A stretch of 64,000 bases of DNA from Prorocentrum cordatum. Taxonomy: Eukaryota; Sar; Dinophyceae; Prorocentrales; Prorocentraceae. A model generated the notes under the pieces. The model was not told the DNA's origin and made no database searches. It worked only from the letters and a program-made list of their open reading frames with translations. Below, one piece after another: positions 22,681-34,230 of the stretch. The first letter of the stretch is position 1. Each line of letters starts with the position of its first letter. A program made the translations under genes and the position numbers. The DNA lies in the NCBI GenBank assembly GCA_963575745.1, contig CAUYUJ010017786.1, positions 110,001 to 174,000 of the forward strand, in the 5' to 3' direction.

Positions 22681-22960
22681 CCTCCCCGTCCACGATTACC
22701 AAATACGAATACTACTCTCCTCTTTCTCCCAAAGATGGCCAGAGAATAGCCCATCCCCTCCTCGCACTGATTTTGAACACAAAATTCCGGTAGTTGCTCT
22801 TCCATGTGTTTGTTTCAATCGGAGCGTTTTCCGTGTCTCAAAACGGTGGTACCGCTGAAGCGTTGGCCTCATTTTGAGGATCGGCGCTGTGCTCCGTCGT
22901 TCAGAAAGGCGCTTTCGCCCGAGCGCGGGACATGTTTCTGGATCCTCCGAGTCCGTCTTC
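22681..22960. repeat. Composite repeat fragment
   Basis: Shares GAATACTACTCTCC, the GTTGGCCTCATTTTGAGGAT unit and CTCCGTCGTTCAG with 18411-18760. Confidence 0.65.
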
Positions 22961-23041
22961 ATCGTTGTCGCACCCCCTCTTTTCCCATCCTCTGCCCTCC
23001 CCTGGTCCTCCTGCTCCTCCTGCTCCTTCCGCTCCAGTTCC

Positions 23042-23042
<1 letters not shown>

Positions 23043-23106
<64 letters not shown>
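23043..23106. repeat. (CTG)n trinucleotide array
   Basis: About 20 uninterrupted CTG units, unusual here because it is pure. On the minus (RPT6 sense) strand it is CAG. Confidence 0.98.
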
Positions 23107-23108
<2 letters not shown>

Positions 23109-23149
23109 CGTCCTCGTCCTCTTACTTCCTCATCCTCCTCGTCCTTCTT

Positions 23150-23465
23150 CTCAAAATCCTCCTCCTCCTCCTCCTCATCCTCCTCCTCTTCCTCCTCCTC
23201 CTCCTCCTCCTCCTCCGTCTCCTCGGCCTCCTCCTCCTCCTCCACCTCCTCCTCCTTCTCCTCTTCCTCCACCTCCTCCTCCGCCTCGTCCTCTTCCTCC
23301 TCTTCCTCCTCCTCCTCCTTCTCCTCCTCCTCCTCCTCCGTCTCCTCGTCCTCGTTTTCCTCCACCTCCTCCGCGTCCTCGTCCTCCTCCTCCGCCTCCT
23401 CTTCCTCCTCCTCCTCCTCCTCCTCCTCCTCCTCCTCCTCCTCCTCCTCCTCCTCCTCCTCCTGC
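23150..23465. repeat. (CTC)n array
   Basis: CTCCTC with CTT, CCA and GTC interruptions. Confidence 0.96.
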
Positions 23466-23499
23466 CTGTTCCTCCTCCTCATCCTCCTCCTCATCCATC

Positions 23500-23670
23500 C
23501 CTTCCCCTTATAAATAACTTCTCCCTGTCACACCCCGAGGCAAGTTTTTAGGGCGGGCCGGGCGTTTCGCCTGAAACTTCCTCACCATTTTCCCCAATCA
23601 GCGCTTGCACTGAAGGGGTCCTAGCGGAACTTGAAGAATTTGGCGAAAGTTCCCCGCCGATTTTGGTGGC
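23500..23670. repeat. Composite-repeat leader followed by a dispersed repeat shared with 60.8 kb
   Basis: Bases 23505-23585 match the composite-repeat leader (ATAAATAACTTCTCCCTGTC). Bases 23590-23670 (CCCCAATCAGCGCTTG, GGGGTCCTAGCGGA, GGTGGCAGG) match 60785-60870, which is also followed by a GC-rich minisatellite. Confidence 0.6.
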
Positions 23671-24060
23671 AGGCTGGGTTCCTGGGTTCCCGAGTTCCCG
23701 GTTCTGGGTTCCCGGGTTCCCGGTTCCGGGTTCCCGGGTTCCCGGTTCCGGGTCCCGGGCCGATTTCGGAGGGCGGCGAGGTTCCCGGGTTCCTGAGTTC
23801 CTGGTCGATCTTCTTATAGATCGGTCTCACCATCGATCTCATTACCGACTTCTCGATCGATCTCACCATCGATCTCACAAGCAATCTCACTATCAATATC
23901 ACAAGCGATCTCACTAGAGATTGCATGAGCGATCTCGCGATCGATCTCACTATCTCATTGAATCGATTTCACTCTCGGTCTCACGATCGACCTTACAATC
24001 GTCCTCACTGTCGATTCCACGATCGACCTCATTATCGATCTCACAACCGATCTAAAGATC
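23670..24060. repeat. GGGTTCCC minisatellite and ATCGATCTCAC array
   Basis: GGGTTCCCGGTTCC units to 23770, then about a dozen GATCGATCTCACNATC units to 24060. Confidence 0.85.
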
Positions 24061-24129
24061 CATAGCATCAATTTTCAGATCATCCACTGATTGGGTTTTC
24101 TCTGGTGTAATATGACCCTGAAGCTTCAA

Positions 24130-25075
24130 AAGTGAGAACCGTTTCACAGATGCAGGGCGGGTCGTTTTCAAAATGTGGCTCTCGCCTTAGCGCCGTGCAC
24201 ATTCGTTTTTTAAAGTGCGCAAGAGTTTCACGGATTGAGGGCGTGTCGTTTGCTCTCGCCTTAGCGCCGCGCAGATTCGTTTACAAAATTTCCAAGAATT
24301 TCACGGATTGAGGGCGGGTGGCTTTCAAAATGTGGCTCTCGCCTCAGCGCCGCGCACATTCATTTTCAAAGTTCGCAAGAGCTTCACGGATTAAGGGCGG
24401 GTGGTTTGCTCTCGCCTTAGCGCCGCGCAGATTCGCTTTCAAGATTTGCAAGAGTTTCACGGATTGAGGGCGGGTTGTTCTCAAAATGTGGCTCTTGCTT
24501 TAGCGCCGCGCACATTCGTTTTCAAAATGTGCAAGAGTTTCACGGATTGAGGGCGGGTGGTTTTCAAAATGCGGCTCTTGCCTTAGCGCCGCGCGTTTTC
24601 AAAATATGCAAGAGTTTCACGGATTGAGGGCGGGTGGCTTTCAAAATGTGGCTCTCGCCTCAGCGCCGCGCACATTCGTTTTCAAAGTTCGCAAGAGTTT
24701 CACGGATCGAGGGCGGGTGGTTTGCTCTCGCCTTAGCGCCGCGCAGATTCGGTTTCAAAATGTCCAAGAGCTTCACGGATTGAGGGCGGGTGGTTTTCAA
24801 AATGTGGCCCTTGCCTTAGCGCCGCGCGTTTTCAAAATATGCAAGAGTTTCACGGATTGAGGGCGGGTGGTTTTCAAAATGTGTCTTTCGCCTCAGCGCC
24901 GCGCACATTCGTTTTCAAAGTTCGCAAGAGTTTCACGGATTGAGGGCGGGTCGTTTGCTCTCGCCTTAGCGCCGCGCAGATTCGTTTTCAAAATTTGCAA
25001 GAGTTTCACTGATTAAAGGCGGGTGGTTTTCAAAATGTGGTTATCGCCTTAGCGCCGCGCGCATTTTTGATAAAC
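24130..25075 (+). repeat. Satellite-like array, 12 units of ~78 bp
   Basis: TTTCACGGATTGAGGGCGGG recurs near 24143, 24224, 24298, 24382, 24455, 24537, 24615, 24699, 24773, 24848, 24930 and 25004. Longer units carry TTCAAAATGTGGCTCTCGCC; shorter ones lack it, and the two types partly alternate. Single related units occur in the composite repeats and in reverse at 28010-28080. Confidence 0.92.
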
Positions 25076-25415
25076 AATTACAAGCGTTGCACGGACTCCC
25101 ATGATCGACGTACCAGAAATTGTGTTTTGAAAGGGTTCATGATGTTCAGGGCGCAACAGTTACGATGATTCGCGGAGTTGAGGTCCGAAGAATGGCGTTC
25201 TCGTACGATTCAGGATCGTCAAAACGCAAGGGCCAGGTTCATCCGTGGCGTTGGGATACAAAGAACAATGTGTTGGCATGCTTCACGGTCTTCAAACGGT
25301 TGTCTTCCAACGAGACAGGTCCCTCTGTGGAAATGAACCGCTGTAGGGGCCTATGAAGAGGAAGCCCGGGGGAGGGTTTATTCCAACATCGTTGGTAACT
25401 CTTGGATTCACACTG
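25076..25415. other. Unique intron sequence
   Basis: Non-repetitive. A plus-strand frame from 25120 reads for 78 codons without a recognisable domain. Not called. Confidence 0.35.
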
Positions 25416-25419
25416 AACC

Positions 25420-25655
25420 TCCTTCTCCTACTCCTCCTCCTCCTCACCCTCCTCCTCCTCCTCCTCCTCCTCCTCCTCCTCCTCCTCTTCCTCCTCCTCC
25501 TCCTCCTCCTCCTCCTCCTCCTCCTCCTCCTCCGCCTCCTCCTCCTCCTCCTCCTGCTCTTCCTCCTCCTCCTCCTCCTCCCCCTCCTCCTCCTCCGCAG
25601 CCTAATCCTCATCCTCCTGCTCCTCCTCCGTCTCCTCCGCCTTCTCTCCCTCCTC
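25420..25655. repeat. (CTC)n array
   Basis: CTCCTC with GCC and CTG interruptions. Confidence 0.96.
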
Positions 25656-25689
25656 CTATGCATGCAGCTCCACTATTCCGATTGCACAC

Positions 25690-25830
25690 AACACGCTGCG
25701 TTTTCAGAGGAGCTCCAGGTCCGCTACGACACGCGTCCGTGGATAGAGAAAAATCAGCATCATGGGAAGAGATGGGTGGGAAGGGTGGGCTGTCAGATAT
25801 GGCGCAAGCGCACCTAGATTGTCATCCCCC
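25690..25830 (+). repeat. Duplicated gene-like segment, copy 2
   Basis: Partner of 19222-19335: CAGGTCCGCTACGACACGCG, GGATAGAGAAAAAT and GCGCACCTAGATTGTC match in order. Here the copy follows a CTC array rather than a CA array. Confidence 0.55.
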
Positions 25831-25989
25831 CTCTCCCTCCCCCCCTCCCCCCCCCAGACCCCTCTGGAGACCCTGTGAATGCAGCAAAGCAGTCAGAGTC
25901 CTCCTCCCCCTCCCATCCCCTGCTCCCCCATCCTGCGACAGCCTCGCTGCGGCCGACCCCCCCCCTCGGCGAAAGCCGCTGGGGAGCGC

Positions 25990-26190
25990 CCCCATGCACG
26001 AAAGATGCGGAGGGGGAAGGACCAGGAGGAGGAGGAAGAGGAGGAGAAGAGGGAGGAGGAGGAGGAGAATGGGAAGGAGGAGGAGTAGGAGGAGGTGGAG
26101 GCGGAGGAGTAGGCGGAGGAGGAGGAGGAGGAGGAGGAGGTGGAGGTGGAGGAGGAGGACGAGGAGGAGGAGGCTGTCGACGGCGACCTT
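25990..26190. repeat. (GGA)n array
   Basis: GGAGGAGGA with GTGGAGG and GCGGAGG variants. Confidence 0.92.
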
Positions 26191-26316
26191 CGTCTCGGAG
26201 GTGCCTCGGAGTCTTCCGAGGATGCTGCTGGCCAGGGGAGCAGGAGCACGCCAGGCTGCGGGCCGCTGTCCTGCCTGCCATTTTACTGGGGCTCCCCCAA
26301 AACCGCGTGGTGACGG

Positions 26317-27690
26317 ACCCCAACGATTAAGTCGGGCCTGTCCCCCTACAGGGGGATTTTCGAGGAAAAAATATAATTATAGCCGGAGTGCAGTATCCCC
26401 AAACGGGGTTTTTAAACCCACTGCGGCTTCCAAGGTCGATTGCTGACCCGTCCAGTGCAGGCTAGCATGGCACGTTAGAACATGCCTCCTCGTCCTCGTC
26501 CTCCCCCACCTCCTCTTCATCCCGAACGGCATCTCGGAGCCAAGAGTTGCGAGGATGTCTCCAGCGTAACGAGCTGGATCATCTCGCGCGCGGCATCTCG
26601 GACCCCAGCCTTGCGACGATGTCTCGGGCGAAACGTGCTGCAAGGAAGCCTCAGGCGAAACGGGCCGGACCACCACGAGCGCGGCGTCTCAGAGCTCCGA
26701 GTTGCGGGGGCCTCCTGTGGCCTCCTGGACCCCACCTGAGGCTTCCTGAAGCCTCTTGGGGCTCCCAGGGGGGGATATCTAACATGTGGCCGTCGGGGCC
26801 CCCCAAAATGGGAGGAGGGCCACAAGAGCAGGAAAACTCAACGAATCGGCACCGGATGCGTATTCACTTGACACGTGCTGATAGGGGGCCTCCTGGGGCC
26901 TCCTGGGAGCCTCCTGGGAATCTCCTGGGGACCCCTGGGGCCTGTCCTGGGCGTCTTGCGGCCTCCTGAAGCTCCCTGGGGCCTCCTGGGGCTCCCAGGG
27001 GGGATGTGTAACATGTGGTCTTCTGGGCCCCCAGGCTGGACCACCTCTTGGGCGGCATCTGGGAGCTCAGTTGCGAGAATGTCTTGTGCGAAACGGGCCG
27101 GACCACCTTGCGCACGGCATCTCAGAGCTCAGAGTTGCGAGGATGTCTCAGGCGAGACGGGCCGGACCACCTCGCGCAGGGCATCTCAGCCCACAATTGC
27201 GAGGATGTATCAGGCGAAACGGGCCGGATCACATCGCAAGCGGCATCTCGGAGCCCGGAGTTGCGAGGATGTCTCAGGCGAAACGGGCCGGACCACCTCT
27301 CGCACGGCACCTCGGGGCTCAGAGTTTCGAGGATGTCTCAAGCGAAACGGCCCGGACCACCTCTCGCGCGGCGTCCCGGAGCGCAACTTTTCCAGGATGT
27401 TTCAGGCGAAACGGCCAATCCCGGCCAACTCAGAAACGAGAATTGTGAGGATGTCTCAAGCGAAACGGCCTGGACCACCAGATTTGTGTGAGGATGTCTC
27501 TGCTCCCCTTTCCCTCGGCCGGAGTTAGCTTCTATCACAACAGCACCCCGTTCAGCAAGCTGTTTGGGGAAATAGTCAAAAAATATTCAAAAATGACTTT
27601 AAAAATATTCAAAAAATCGTCCCCTGACCATTTGTTGACTATTTTTGAATATTCCCCTGTAGAGGGACAGGCCCGACTTCACCCCAACGA
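26317..27690. mobile_element. 1.35-kb inverted-repeat element with 10-bp target duplication
   Basis: The insert is 26327-27680. Its ends are ~27-bp inverted repeats: GTCGGGCCTGTCCCCCTACA at 26331 and the reverse complement of TGTAGAGGGACAGGCCCGAC ending at 27677. A direct repeat, ACCCCAACGA, flanks it at 26317-26326 and 27681-27690. It has no transposase. The interior is largely a 63-bp tandem array plus a CCTCCTGGGG minisatellite. It is probably a non-autonomous DNA transposon. The element at 38481-38632 shares its termini. Confidence 0.75.
26545..27495 (+). repeat. 63-bp tandem array inside the inverted-repeat element
   Basis: About ten copies of a unit with GCGAGGATGTCTCAGGCGAA and ACGGGCCGGACCACC. 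The central run (27070-27320) is regular at 63 bp, and a minisatellite interrupts the array at 26710-27000. Since 63 is divisible by 3, it yields long repetitive frames. Confidence 0.88.
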
Positions 27691-28082
27691 CCTCACCGCA
27701 CGGTCCGTCACGACCTGAGTCCCCAAAGCATGCGGCGACCCCCGAATCCCCACTGCCGCACCACGCGGTGCAGTCGCCGTACCGTTTCGGTGCCCCCGAA
27801 CCTACCCGTCCTCCGACGAGCCCGCGGGCCCCGGAGCTGGACCCGCAGCCCCTCCCTGCGACTTCTCAGCGCCGCGAATCAGCGTGACTGTTGCGCCGTG
27901 AGGGTCCTACACCGTGCCAGGACACCATTCCTGGGACTTCAGCACCACGGATAAGCATGACTGTTGCGTCCTAACAGTCCTAAGGCTGCGACGGAACACC
28001 ATTCGCCCCTCGAAACTGCTGCAATGCGTTAAGACGAATGCGCGCGGCGCTGAGGCGAGAGCCACGTTTTGAAAACGAAGGA
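27691..28082. other. Unique spacer with one inverted satellite unit
   Basis: Contains two related TTGCG..GTGAGGGTCCTA blocks (27890-27990) and, at 28010-28080, a reverse-strand unit of the AGCGCCGCGCAC satellite family. No gene was seen. Confidence 0.45.
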
Positions 28083-28101
28083 GGCTGAAGGATGAGGAGG
28101 A
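28083..28101. repeat. LINE target-site duplication, left copy
   Basis: GGCTGAAGGATGAGGAGGA, identical to 34231-34249. It abuts the (TTC)n tail of the minus-strand LINE. Confidence 0.93.
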
Positions 28102-28211
28102 AGAAGAAGAAGAACAGACCCGAAGGGGAGCGCACGGCACTAAAAAGGAATAAAGCAGGGCTGAATTCCAAAAACTTGGGGGGGGATCGAACCCCAGGAA
28201 AGCGAAAAACC

Positions 28212-31200
28212 TTAGAATCGGGACATGGCCGCTGCGGCCTGTTCCCTGAGACGAATCCTCTCACACAAGGCTGACATTCGCTGCTCGTAGGAGGGGGCCG
28301 TCAGCGAACTCGAGTGTGAGGTTCGGACCACGGTGGGAGCGTCTGGCTCAGGATGGGCGGCGGAAAGGCCAAGCCTCGCGAGCGGTACCGCACGATCGAG
28401 GGCAGCCCTAACTCTCGGGTTGGGACAATAACCCTTCCTGAAGTCCGCCAAGATCTCCAAACCTTTCCGTGACGGAGCCTCACACTGACGACCGAGCTTT
28501 AAACCCCTCCCTTGGGACCAACCCCCGCAGCGAAGACAGAGGATCTGCTCCTTGGACGAGAAACGACCCGACACCGAGAGCGCACCATTCTTCGAGCGGG
28601 GTCCAACCATGGCGACAAGCTTGTGTCCCATGGGGTCACGGAGCAGACCACGGAGGAAAGGCGGCAGCCCACGACATCCATCCATGGGGATATTGTCACG
28701 GCTGCCTTCGGCAACTCTGAAACAGTGCCGACATTGAAGTCCGAGCTCTCCTTTGTGCCAGTCGTGCCACGACACTTGTCGTCGAGACCGAGCAGCACCG
28801 AATCTGCGGGGCCTTGCCCACCGTGCATCATTGTCAAAACATGGGAGCACCTGAGCCGCAAGCTTGATGAAATGCCGTGCCCTCTCTCCAGCAAGGCTTA
28901 ACTCCTGGACAAAATCTGGCATCGGCGCTGGGTGCAAATTCAGGCATTGTTTTGCATATCGGTCGGCAGCAGCATTCGCGAGCGCAAAGATCTTTTCTTC
29001 GCCCTCCAGGCCCTGAATCTCCGCGTCATCGCGATGTGCCTTGACATGCCGAACAGTGTGAATCAGCTGGGTGCCTTCGAGCTCGCGCGCGAAGGCCCGC
29101 ACTCCAGCGAACTGGCTAGAGAGGGCAAGCTGATCATTCACATTTTTCTGACAGACACGAATGGCAGCCTGACAATCCGCACCCAGCACTGTAGGTCGCG
29201 TAGCAATCTGACCGCAAATGGCAATGCCGCAGTGCTCAGCCATTGCAGGCGTCTGCGGAAGGACTCCTGGAACTATTCCTTGGACAATCGCCACAGGGTC
29301 TTCACCCTCGTCGGGACATACTGCGATCGCCCAGGCCGCGCGCTGCAAGGGTCGGATCCAAGGCTTGGTGCTCGAACCATCTGACGCAAGACGCAACGGG
29401 GCTTGGGTGGTGAGACTCGCGATTGACTCAGGAGTCATGTCTAGATCGTTGCCTTGCCCGTCATACATATAGACTTCAGACGACATCGACGGGCAAGGCA
29501 GCGCGCTGTCTTCATAAACGTGAACCCCTCGAGTGAAGATGGGGTTGTCGGGATCTTCGCGAGCCGCGTTGAGGAATGAGTCAGGCACCTCAGACGCCGC
29601 CCGCGCATCAACAACTCGCGCAAGCTGACAGGTATACAACCTGTGGTGGACTGTGTCTCGTTCTCCACACTCGCACAACCCGTCACACAAGTACCCCGAA
29701 CGCATGGCACGATCATTGGTCCACAGTCCACCGCAGCCGCAACTCGTGATTAGGTACTTTTGAAACCGAGTGAGTTTTCGGGCCTTGGGTCCGACTTCGT
29801 CTCGAATCAAGTCCAGGGTGGCCCTAGTCCCTGGAGGAAAACCGAGCGTTCGAGAAAAATCAAATCCCCTCTCTCTCTCTCTGCAGTCCAGCTTCCAGCT
29901 GCACGGCCAAGAGAGCAGGGGGCGTGGCAGACAGGTCTACTCTGAGCCCATTGTGGTCGATCCAGAAACATGGGCCTTCAGCCCTCCAGCCAGCACGCTT
30001 TAAACTGAGAACAGCTCTAGAGATGGGCCCTTGGGATATGTTCCAAGTTGGGCACTCCAGATGCTGACACGAATCCCAAAGCTTCAAAAGCTCAGCGCGT
30101 GAGACCAGCGAGAGATCGGGACGCCGCGAAGCGGTCCACATCATTCGGCACCATTGTATAGCAGGAGCGATAGCATAGCGAGCACTACCATCGCCCAGAA
30201 GGACGACTTTAGACGTGAGGGAAACGCCCCCGTGAGAAGGCCCCTCGCTGCGGGCCATCATTCTCCTGAGGTTCAGCCACTCCGAGGCCGTGAGACCCAA
30301 GACCTCCGCCCCGAATCCGCAGGCAGGAGCGACGCCTTGTTTGGACACCTTCTTGAACGGGGTCCCCTTGGGTCCCTTGAAACGCCTTCGGAGGGCTCGA
30401 ACCTTGCGAATTCGCTTTTTCATAATAGCAATGCGGCCTTTTTGTTTCAGCCGAGCTCGCTGTGCACACCGTCGAGCGCCTGCAGATTCACCTATGCCAA
30501 GATACGCAACACTCGCCTTGCAAACAGATAGTGGCAGCTGCAGAGCCGTGCACACGTCACGAGCGAGCTCCTTCGAGGTGGAGACAATTGACAGCTTCCC
30601 AGGGTGCAGCTCCGCACTCAACTTCAAACTGGCCGCCTGGAACTGCTTCATCCCCGCAACTGCCGCTGACTTAGCTATTACATAATCGCTCGAGGCGACG
30701 TGGAGCCCTGTATCGTCAATGTAGTTCTGGAAGTCCACAAATGGAGCCAGCTCAACGAACGTGTCGAAGGCATCGACAGCGTTGACCTTGATCGCCAGGT
30801 CGCTGTAGCCGTCGCCTGCAGGCAGCCCATGAGTGGCCACCAAGGCCGTCAGGGCGTGATGTCGCCCAAGTCGGATGACCCGCGGGCACGACCACATGTT
30901 GACGACCAGCTTCAACCAACAATGAGGAGCTCCGTGGCGCTGAAACTTGCGTCGCAACTCGAGTAGCGGAATCGACTCATAGTACTTGACCCAGTCCACT
31001 GTGATGAGTACTCCATACTTGTGAGAGGCTTGGTTGCTCTCTGATCGAGCCGCCTGCAACCATGCACAGTCAGTGGCCGATCTCCCTCGGCTGGCACCCC
31101 AATATCTTCTGTCGAGGGCGTCGTGCAGGTGCGCAACCATGGGCTTGCGAGCTCTCTGCCACATACGGTAGATGGCAGCGTACAGTATTATCAGACGATT

Positions 31201-32979
31201 GCCTCCAGACGGCTTTGCCAGCCTCGGCATCTGGATCCAGCACAGCTGCTTTGGCAACATGCCTATGGCTTCAGACGCCGAGAGCAGCAGAGCCAGCGTG
31301 TGGAGGCCGTCGTCGTCAAGGAGTAGGAAGTGCCTCGGGTGAAAGTTATCGTAGCTAGTGACCGTCCCAGCTGGAAATGACATGGCAGCACGACGCAGGT
31401 CGGCTGGCTCCAGGAGCGGGCACATCGATCGGTCTGGTACCCCGGGCGGGAGAGCGACGTCGGAAGCATGCCATAGACGACGATACAGTTCCACTTCCTG
31501 CGCAACAATAATAACAGGGCCACCTGACTGAATACCAGCTGTCACAGCTGGCGTCGGGATAGCCTTGACCTTGGTAAGTCGATGCAGAGGGCGGGCGCCG
31601 CCGCAGGATGCTGCACTGCACCAGTCGGCCCATGCTGCATTGGAATCTTTGGTATGACCTTTAACTGCCAGGGTTACATCATCAGCAATATCATCAACGA
31701 ACGATTGAATCTGGTCCATGTCCATGGGGATAGCATTGATTAGGTTTCTCGCCTGCACGACCGTGGCGTCTAGGCGAGCGTTGAGGCCTTGGCCTGGGTA
31801 CGGTGAAGTCACAAACAGGGCGATCTCCTCAGAACACTGGACCATGGAATCATCTTTGGTATATAACGCCTGAATCGTGGTGACCATGTTCTGCAACCAC
31901 TGCCAGCCTTGACCAATACACTGTGTATCATTCGGATCCTTAGTCGGGTATGTTACATTGATCCATCTAGGCTCGAGATTTCTGGCATATGCACTGGGCT
32001 CACGAAGCTCCACTCCGACATTCTGCGCAATGTACTCGGCGAAGGAAACAGCAAATCGCCCGTACACTCGTGTGAGGAGTGCCCAGACCACCGCCACGTC
32101 GCTGCCGGGGTCAGCCGCCAGCTCAACGGTGCGCTCAGCAAGGGCTCGATGCAGCGTCCAGTCGGTAGGCCTCGTGCGCGGCCCTGGCGGCGGGGTGGCA
32201 GGCAGCTTGGAGGAGACAGAATACACATAGTGCTGCACGTCCACCCCGTTGTCAATCAGCTGCAACTGCACGGGACGATGAGCCTTCTTGTGCCAGGTCA
32301 TGACCGCGTTGACTCCCCGATAACCACGGACAACAGCATCATCGAGGCAGAAAAAGTCAATAGTGCTGGCGCCCATGCCGCCTCGGAACGTAGCCTGAGC
32401 AGGGAAGGCCAGCACCATGTCCACCTGCTGCGGGAAAAGGCTTTGCTCCAGATCACTCGGTGCCATGTTCCAATCGCCACCCATGATGGCGGGCCCAGAA
32501 CATGTCGAGAGCAAACGACCTGCAGCAGCTAATATCTCAGCATTTATGCCAACCGCCCCAAGGGAATCTTGCATATACACATTGAAGATCGTGATGGGGG
32601 GCCAGCCGCTGATGTCAACAATGACCTGCTGTAGTCGGTGGTCCCACACCAGCTGCCCTTGAGGTGGATGCCGAAGGCCCAGTGCGTCACGTACGAACAC
32701 TGCAACTCCACCTGAGGGAACGGTACCTGACGTACCACGAGCAGGTATGGCAGAGCATTTCTATTGACGGTTCTGGGCCCAGGAGTGAAGATCACCCAAG
32801 CTGTCCTCAATGTATCCTATCTCCTGGCATAGCAGTATCGTAGCTTTCGTCTTGGTCAAACGTGCCTTCAACGTGTCACGGCCTCCAGAAGCATTGAAGG
32901 TTTCAATAATGAATGTGCCTTGAACATCAGGCTGCGCAGGTCGCCGAACAGCTCCATCGCAGAGCCGCAGACCTGACAT
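28212..32979 (-). pseudogene. LINE ORF2: endonuclease, reverse transcriptase, zinc knuckle, RNase H (one stop, one frameshift)
   Basis: Read from ATG 32979, 11 bases after the ORF1 stop. The N-terminal apurinic endonuclease-like domain has ILLCQE, FNVYMQD, GGDWNMAPSD, STIDFF and a late HRP. The reverse transcriptase has TVDWVKYYESIP (motif A), GLPAGDGYSD (B) and FQNYIDD (C, near codon 752). After the frameshift come a Cys/His knuckle (CECGERDTVHHRLYTC) and an RNase H with ASDGSS, MAEHCG, LGADCQAA and ANAAADRYAK, giving D-E-D-D. Codon 73 is TAG (32761-32763), in the same frame on both sides. A frameshift falls at a (GA)n tract near 29865-29883. Otherwise it is open for about 1,590 codons. Confidence 0.9.
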
Positions 32980-32989
32980 GAGAGGAAGG

Positions 32990-34111
32990 TTAGGAACGTG
33001 TCCTTCTCTTGGCCATGTCGCCAAGCGTTTTGGCGAAAGCCTCTGCACCTGACTTGGCCGCCTCGAAAAGCTGCTCTCTCTCAGACTCCTCCAGCTCATC
33101 CAGGGAGCGCTTGAGATCGCCACCGCCGTCGCCGCCAGCGTCACCAGGAACATCATCAGGTGCCTGGGGCATGGAGGCGTCCTTCGGGGCGGGCATCTTA
33201 CCCGCGAGGTACTCTCGGAGCTTGGCCCAGGCGGTAGACCCAAGCAGCGTGCGCACCTCCTCATCATCGACATCGTCTGGCTTGACATCGAGCGGGTTGG
33301 AATCTGACTTGTCCGTGGCCTTGCCGCCAAGCTGCCGTGTTGCCTGGCTGACCTCGGCGCGCAGCACACTGACCTCGATCTTCTTGGCCTCGAGCGTGGC
33401 GCGCTTATTCTTGAGGGATTCTTGCAGCTCGTCGAGCTGCTTCTGCTTCTCGGTGATGTCCGCTTCCAGCTTAGTGACTGCAGACGTAGCCTTCTGCAGG
33501 TCAGAAGTGGCCCTGCGGTGCACCACGGCAGGGGTGCGCAAAGCCTTCTGCTGGTCACGAACTCCTTCAATCTTCCGCTGAATACTCGAGCGTAGCTCGT
33601 CGTTGTCCGAACCGTGAGGGACCGACTTGAGACTGGCCTCGAAGCATGCCAGCTGGTTCGCAAGCTTGCGCTTCTTAACCTCGTCGGTGTCATCGTCCGC
33701 AATTGTGTTATCCTTCTTGGGGTCAGCGCTCGCCTGCCAAGGTGGAGGCTTGGCGCTGGCCTCGCCCTCCTTGTCAGCAGGCTGGGACGTCTGCCCTCGC
33801 AAGAGCTTCTCAATCTCCGCCAACCGCTTGCCGAGCTCAGACGGCACAGTCGACGATGGGACCCCCCGCTGATTGGGGCCCGTGCTCTTGCCCTTGCCGC
33901 CGCGGCCTCCGCCGCCAGCAGCGTGCTCCTTCTCCCATCGTTGGTGCTGCTCCACGGCCGTCTTGCGGATGCGCAGCGGAGCCTCCCGCCCACAGGCGCA
34001 GCGCACACGGCAGGCCCAGTTGGAGGGGGCCATGCCGCAGGCCCCGCAGGCCCAAGTCGGCCGCCTGGGGCCGCGCAGGACATCGGGCAGGTCGGGCGGC
34101 GGCGGTGCCAT
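32990..34111 (-). CDS. LINE ORF1 protein (zinc finger plus coiled coil)
   Basis: 373 codons, intact. First ATG in the element, 119 bases from its 5' end. Residues ~18-40 hold a Trp/Cys-rich finger ([22 protein letters not shown]) resembling RanBP2-type fingers common in dinoflagellate LINE ORF1s. A long charged coiled coil follows ([34 protein letters not shown]), then an acidic/Gly-rich segment and a basic end, AKRRTRS. Likely an RNA-binding, oligomerising chaperone for the element's RNA. The open frame extends upstream of the element through unrelated repeat sequence, so the ATG at 34111 is the better start. Confidence 0.8.
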   Translation of the reverse strand: MAPPPPDLPDVLRGPRRPTWACGACGMAPSNWACRVRCACGREAPLRIRKTAVEQHQRWEKEHAAGGGGRGGKGKSTGPNQRGVPSSTVPSELGKRLAEIEKLLRGQTSQPADKEGEASAKPPPWQASADPKKDNTIADDDTDEVKKRKLANQLACFEASLKSVPHGSDNDELRSSIQRKIEGVRDQQKALRTPAVVHRRATSDLQKATSAVTKLEADITEKQKQLDELQESLKNKRATLEAKKIEVSVLRAEVSQATRQLGGKATDKSDSNPLDVKPDDVDDEEVRTLLGSTAWAKLREYLAGKMPAPKDASMPQAPDDVPGDAGGDGGGDLKRSLDELEESEREQLFEAAKSGAEAFAKTLGDMAKRRTRS

Positions 34112-34230
34112 CGGCCGCCGCACTGGGAGGGAGCCAAAACTGTCGGGATGATCGTAGATGGTGGCCCGCAAGCACGAGCCGCACTGAAGATACGTGCTTG
34201 CAAGCACAGGGATCTCGCCTGTGCCAGTAC

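Larger units (their letters stand above)
28102..34230 (-). mobile_element. Nearly full-length LINE (non-LTR retrotransposon) with RNase H
   Basis: A 6.1-kb insert in the 12.2-kb RPT6 intron, same strand as the gene. Order 5' to 3': 119-bp leader, ORF1, ORF2, ~110-bp 3' region, short (TTC)n tail. Perfect 19-bp target-site duplications on both sides show target-primed insertion and a recent event. There are no long terminal repeats. Only two lesions were seen, both in ORF2. The 5' end appears complete because the leader precedes an intact ORF1. Confidence 0.93.

Noticed and set aside
24130-25075. CRISPR-like array
   Set aside because: Units are contiguous ~78-bp tandem copies without unique spacers, in a eukaryotic intron.
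28170-28200. tRNA or SINE B box in the LINE 3' region (GGGGTTCGATCCCC on the minus strand)
   Set aside because: No A box or cloverleaf can be drawn upstream; it is a short palindrome in the element's tail.
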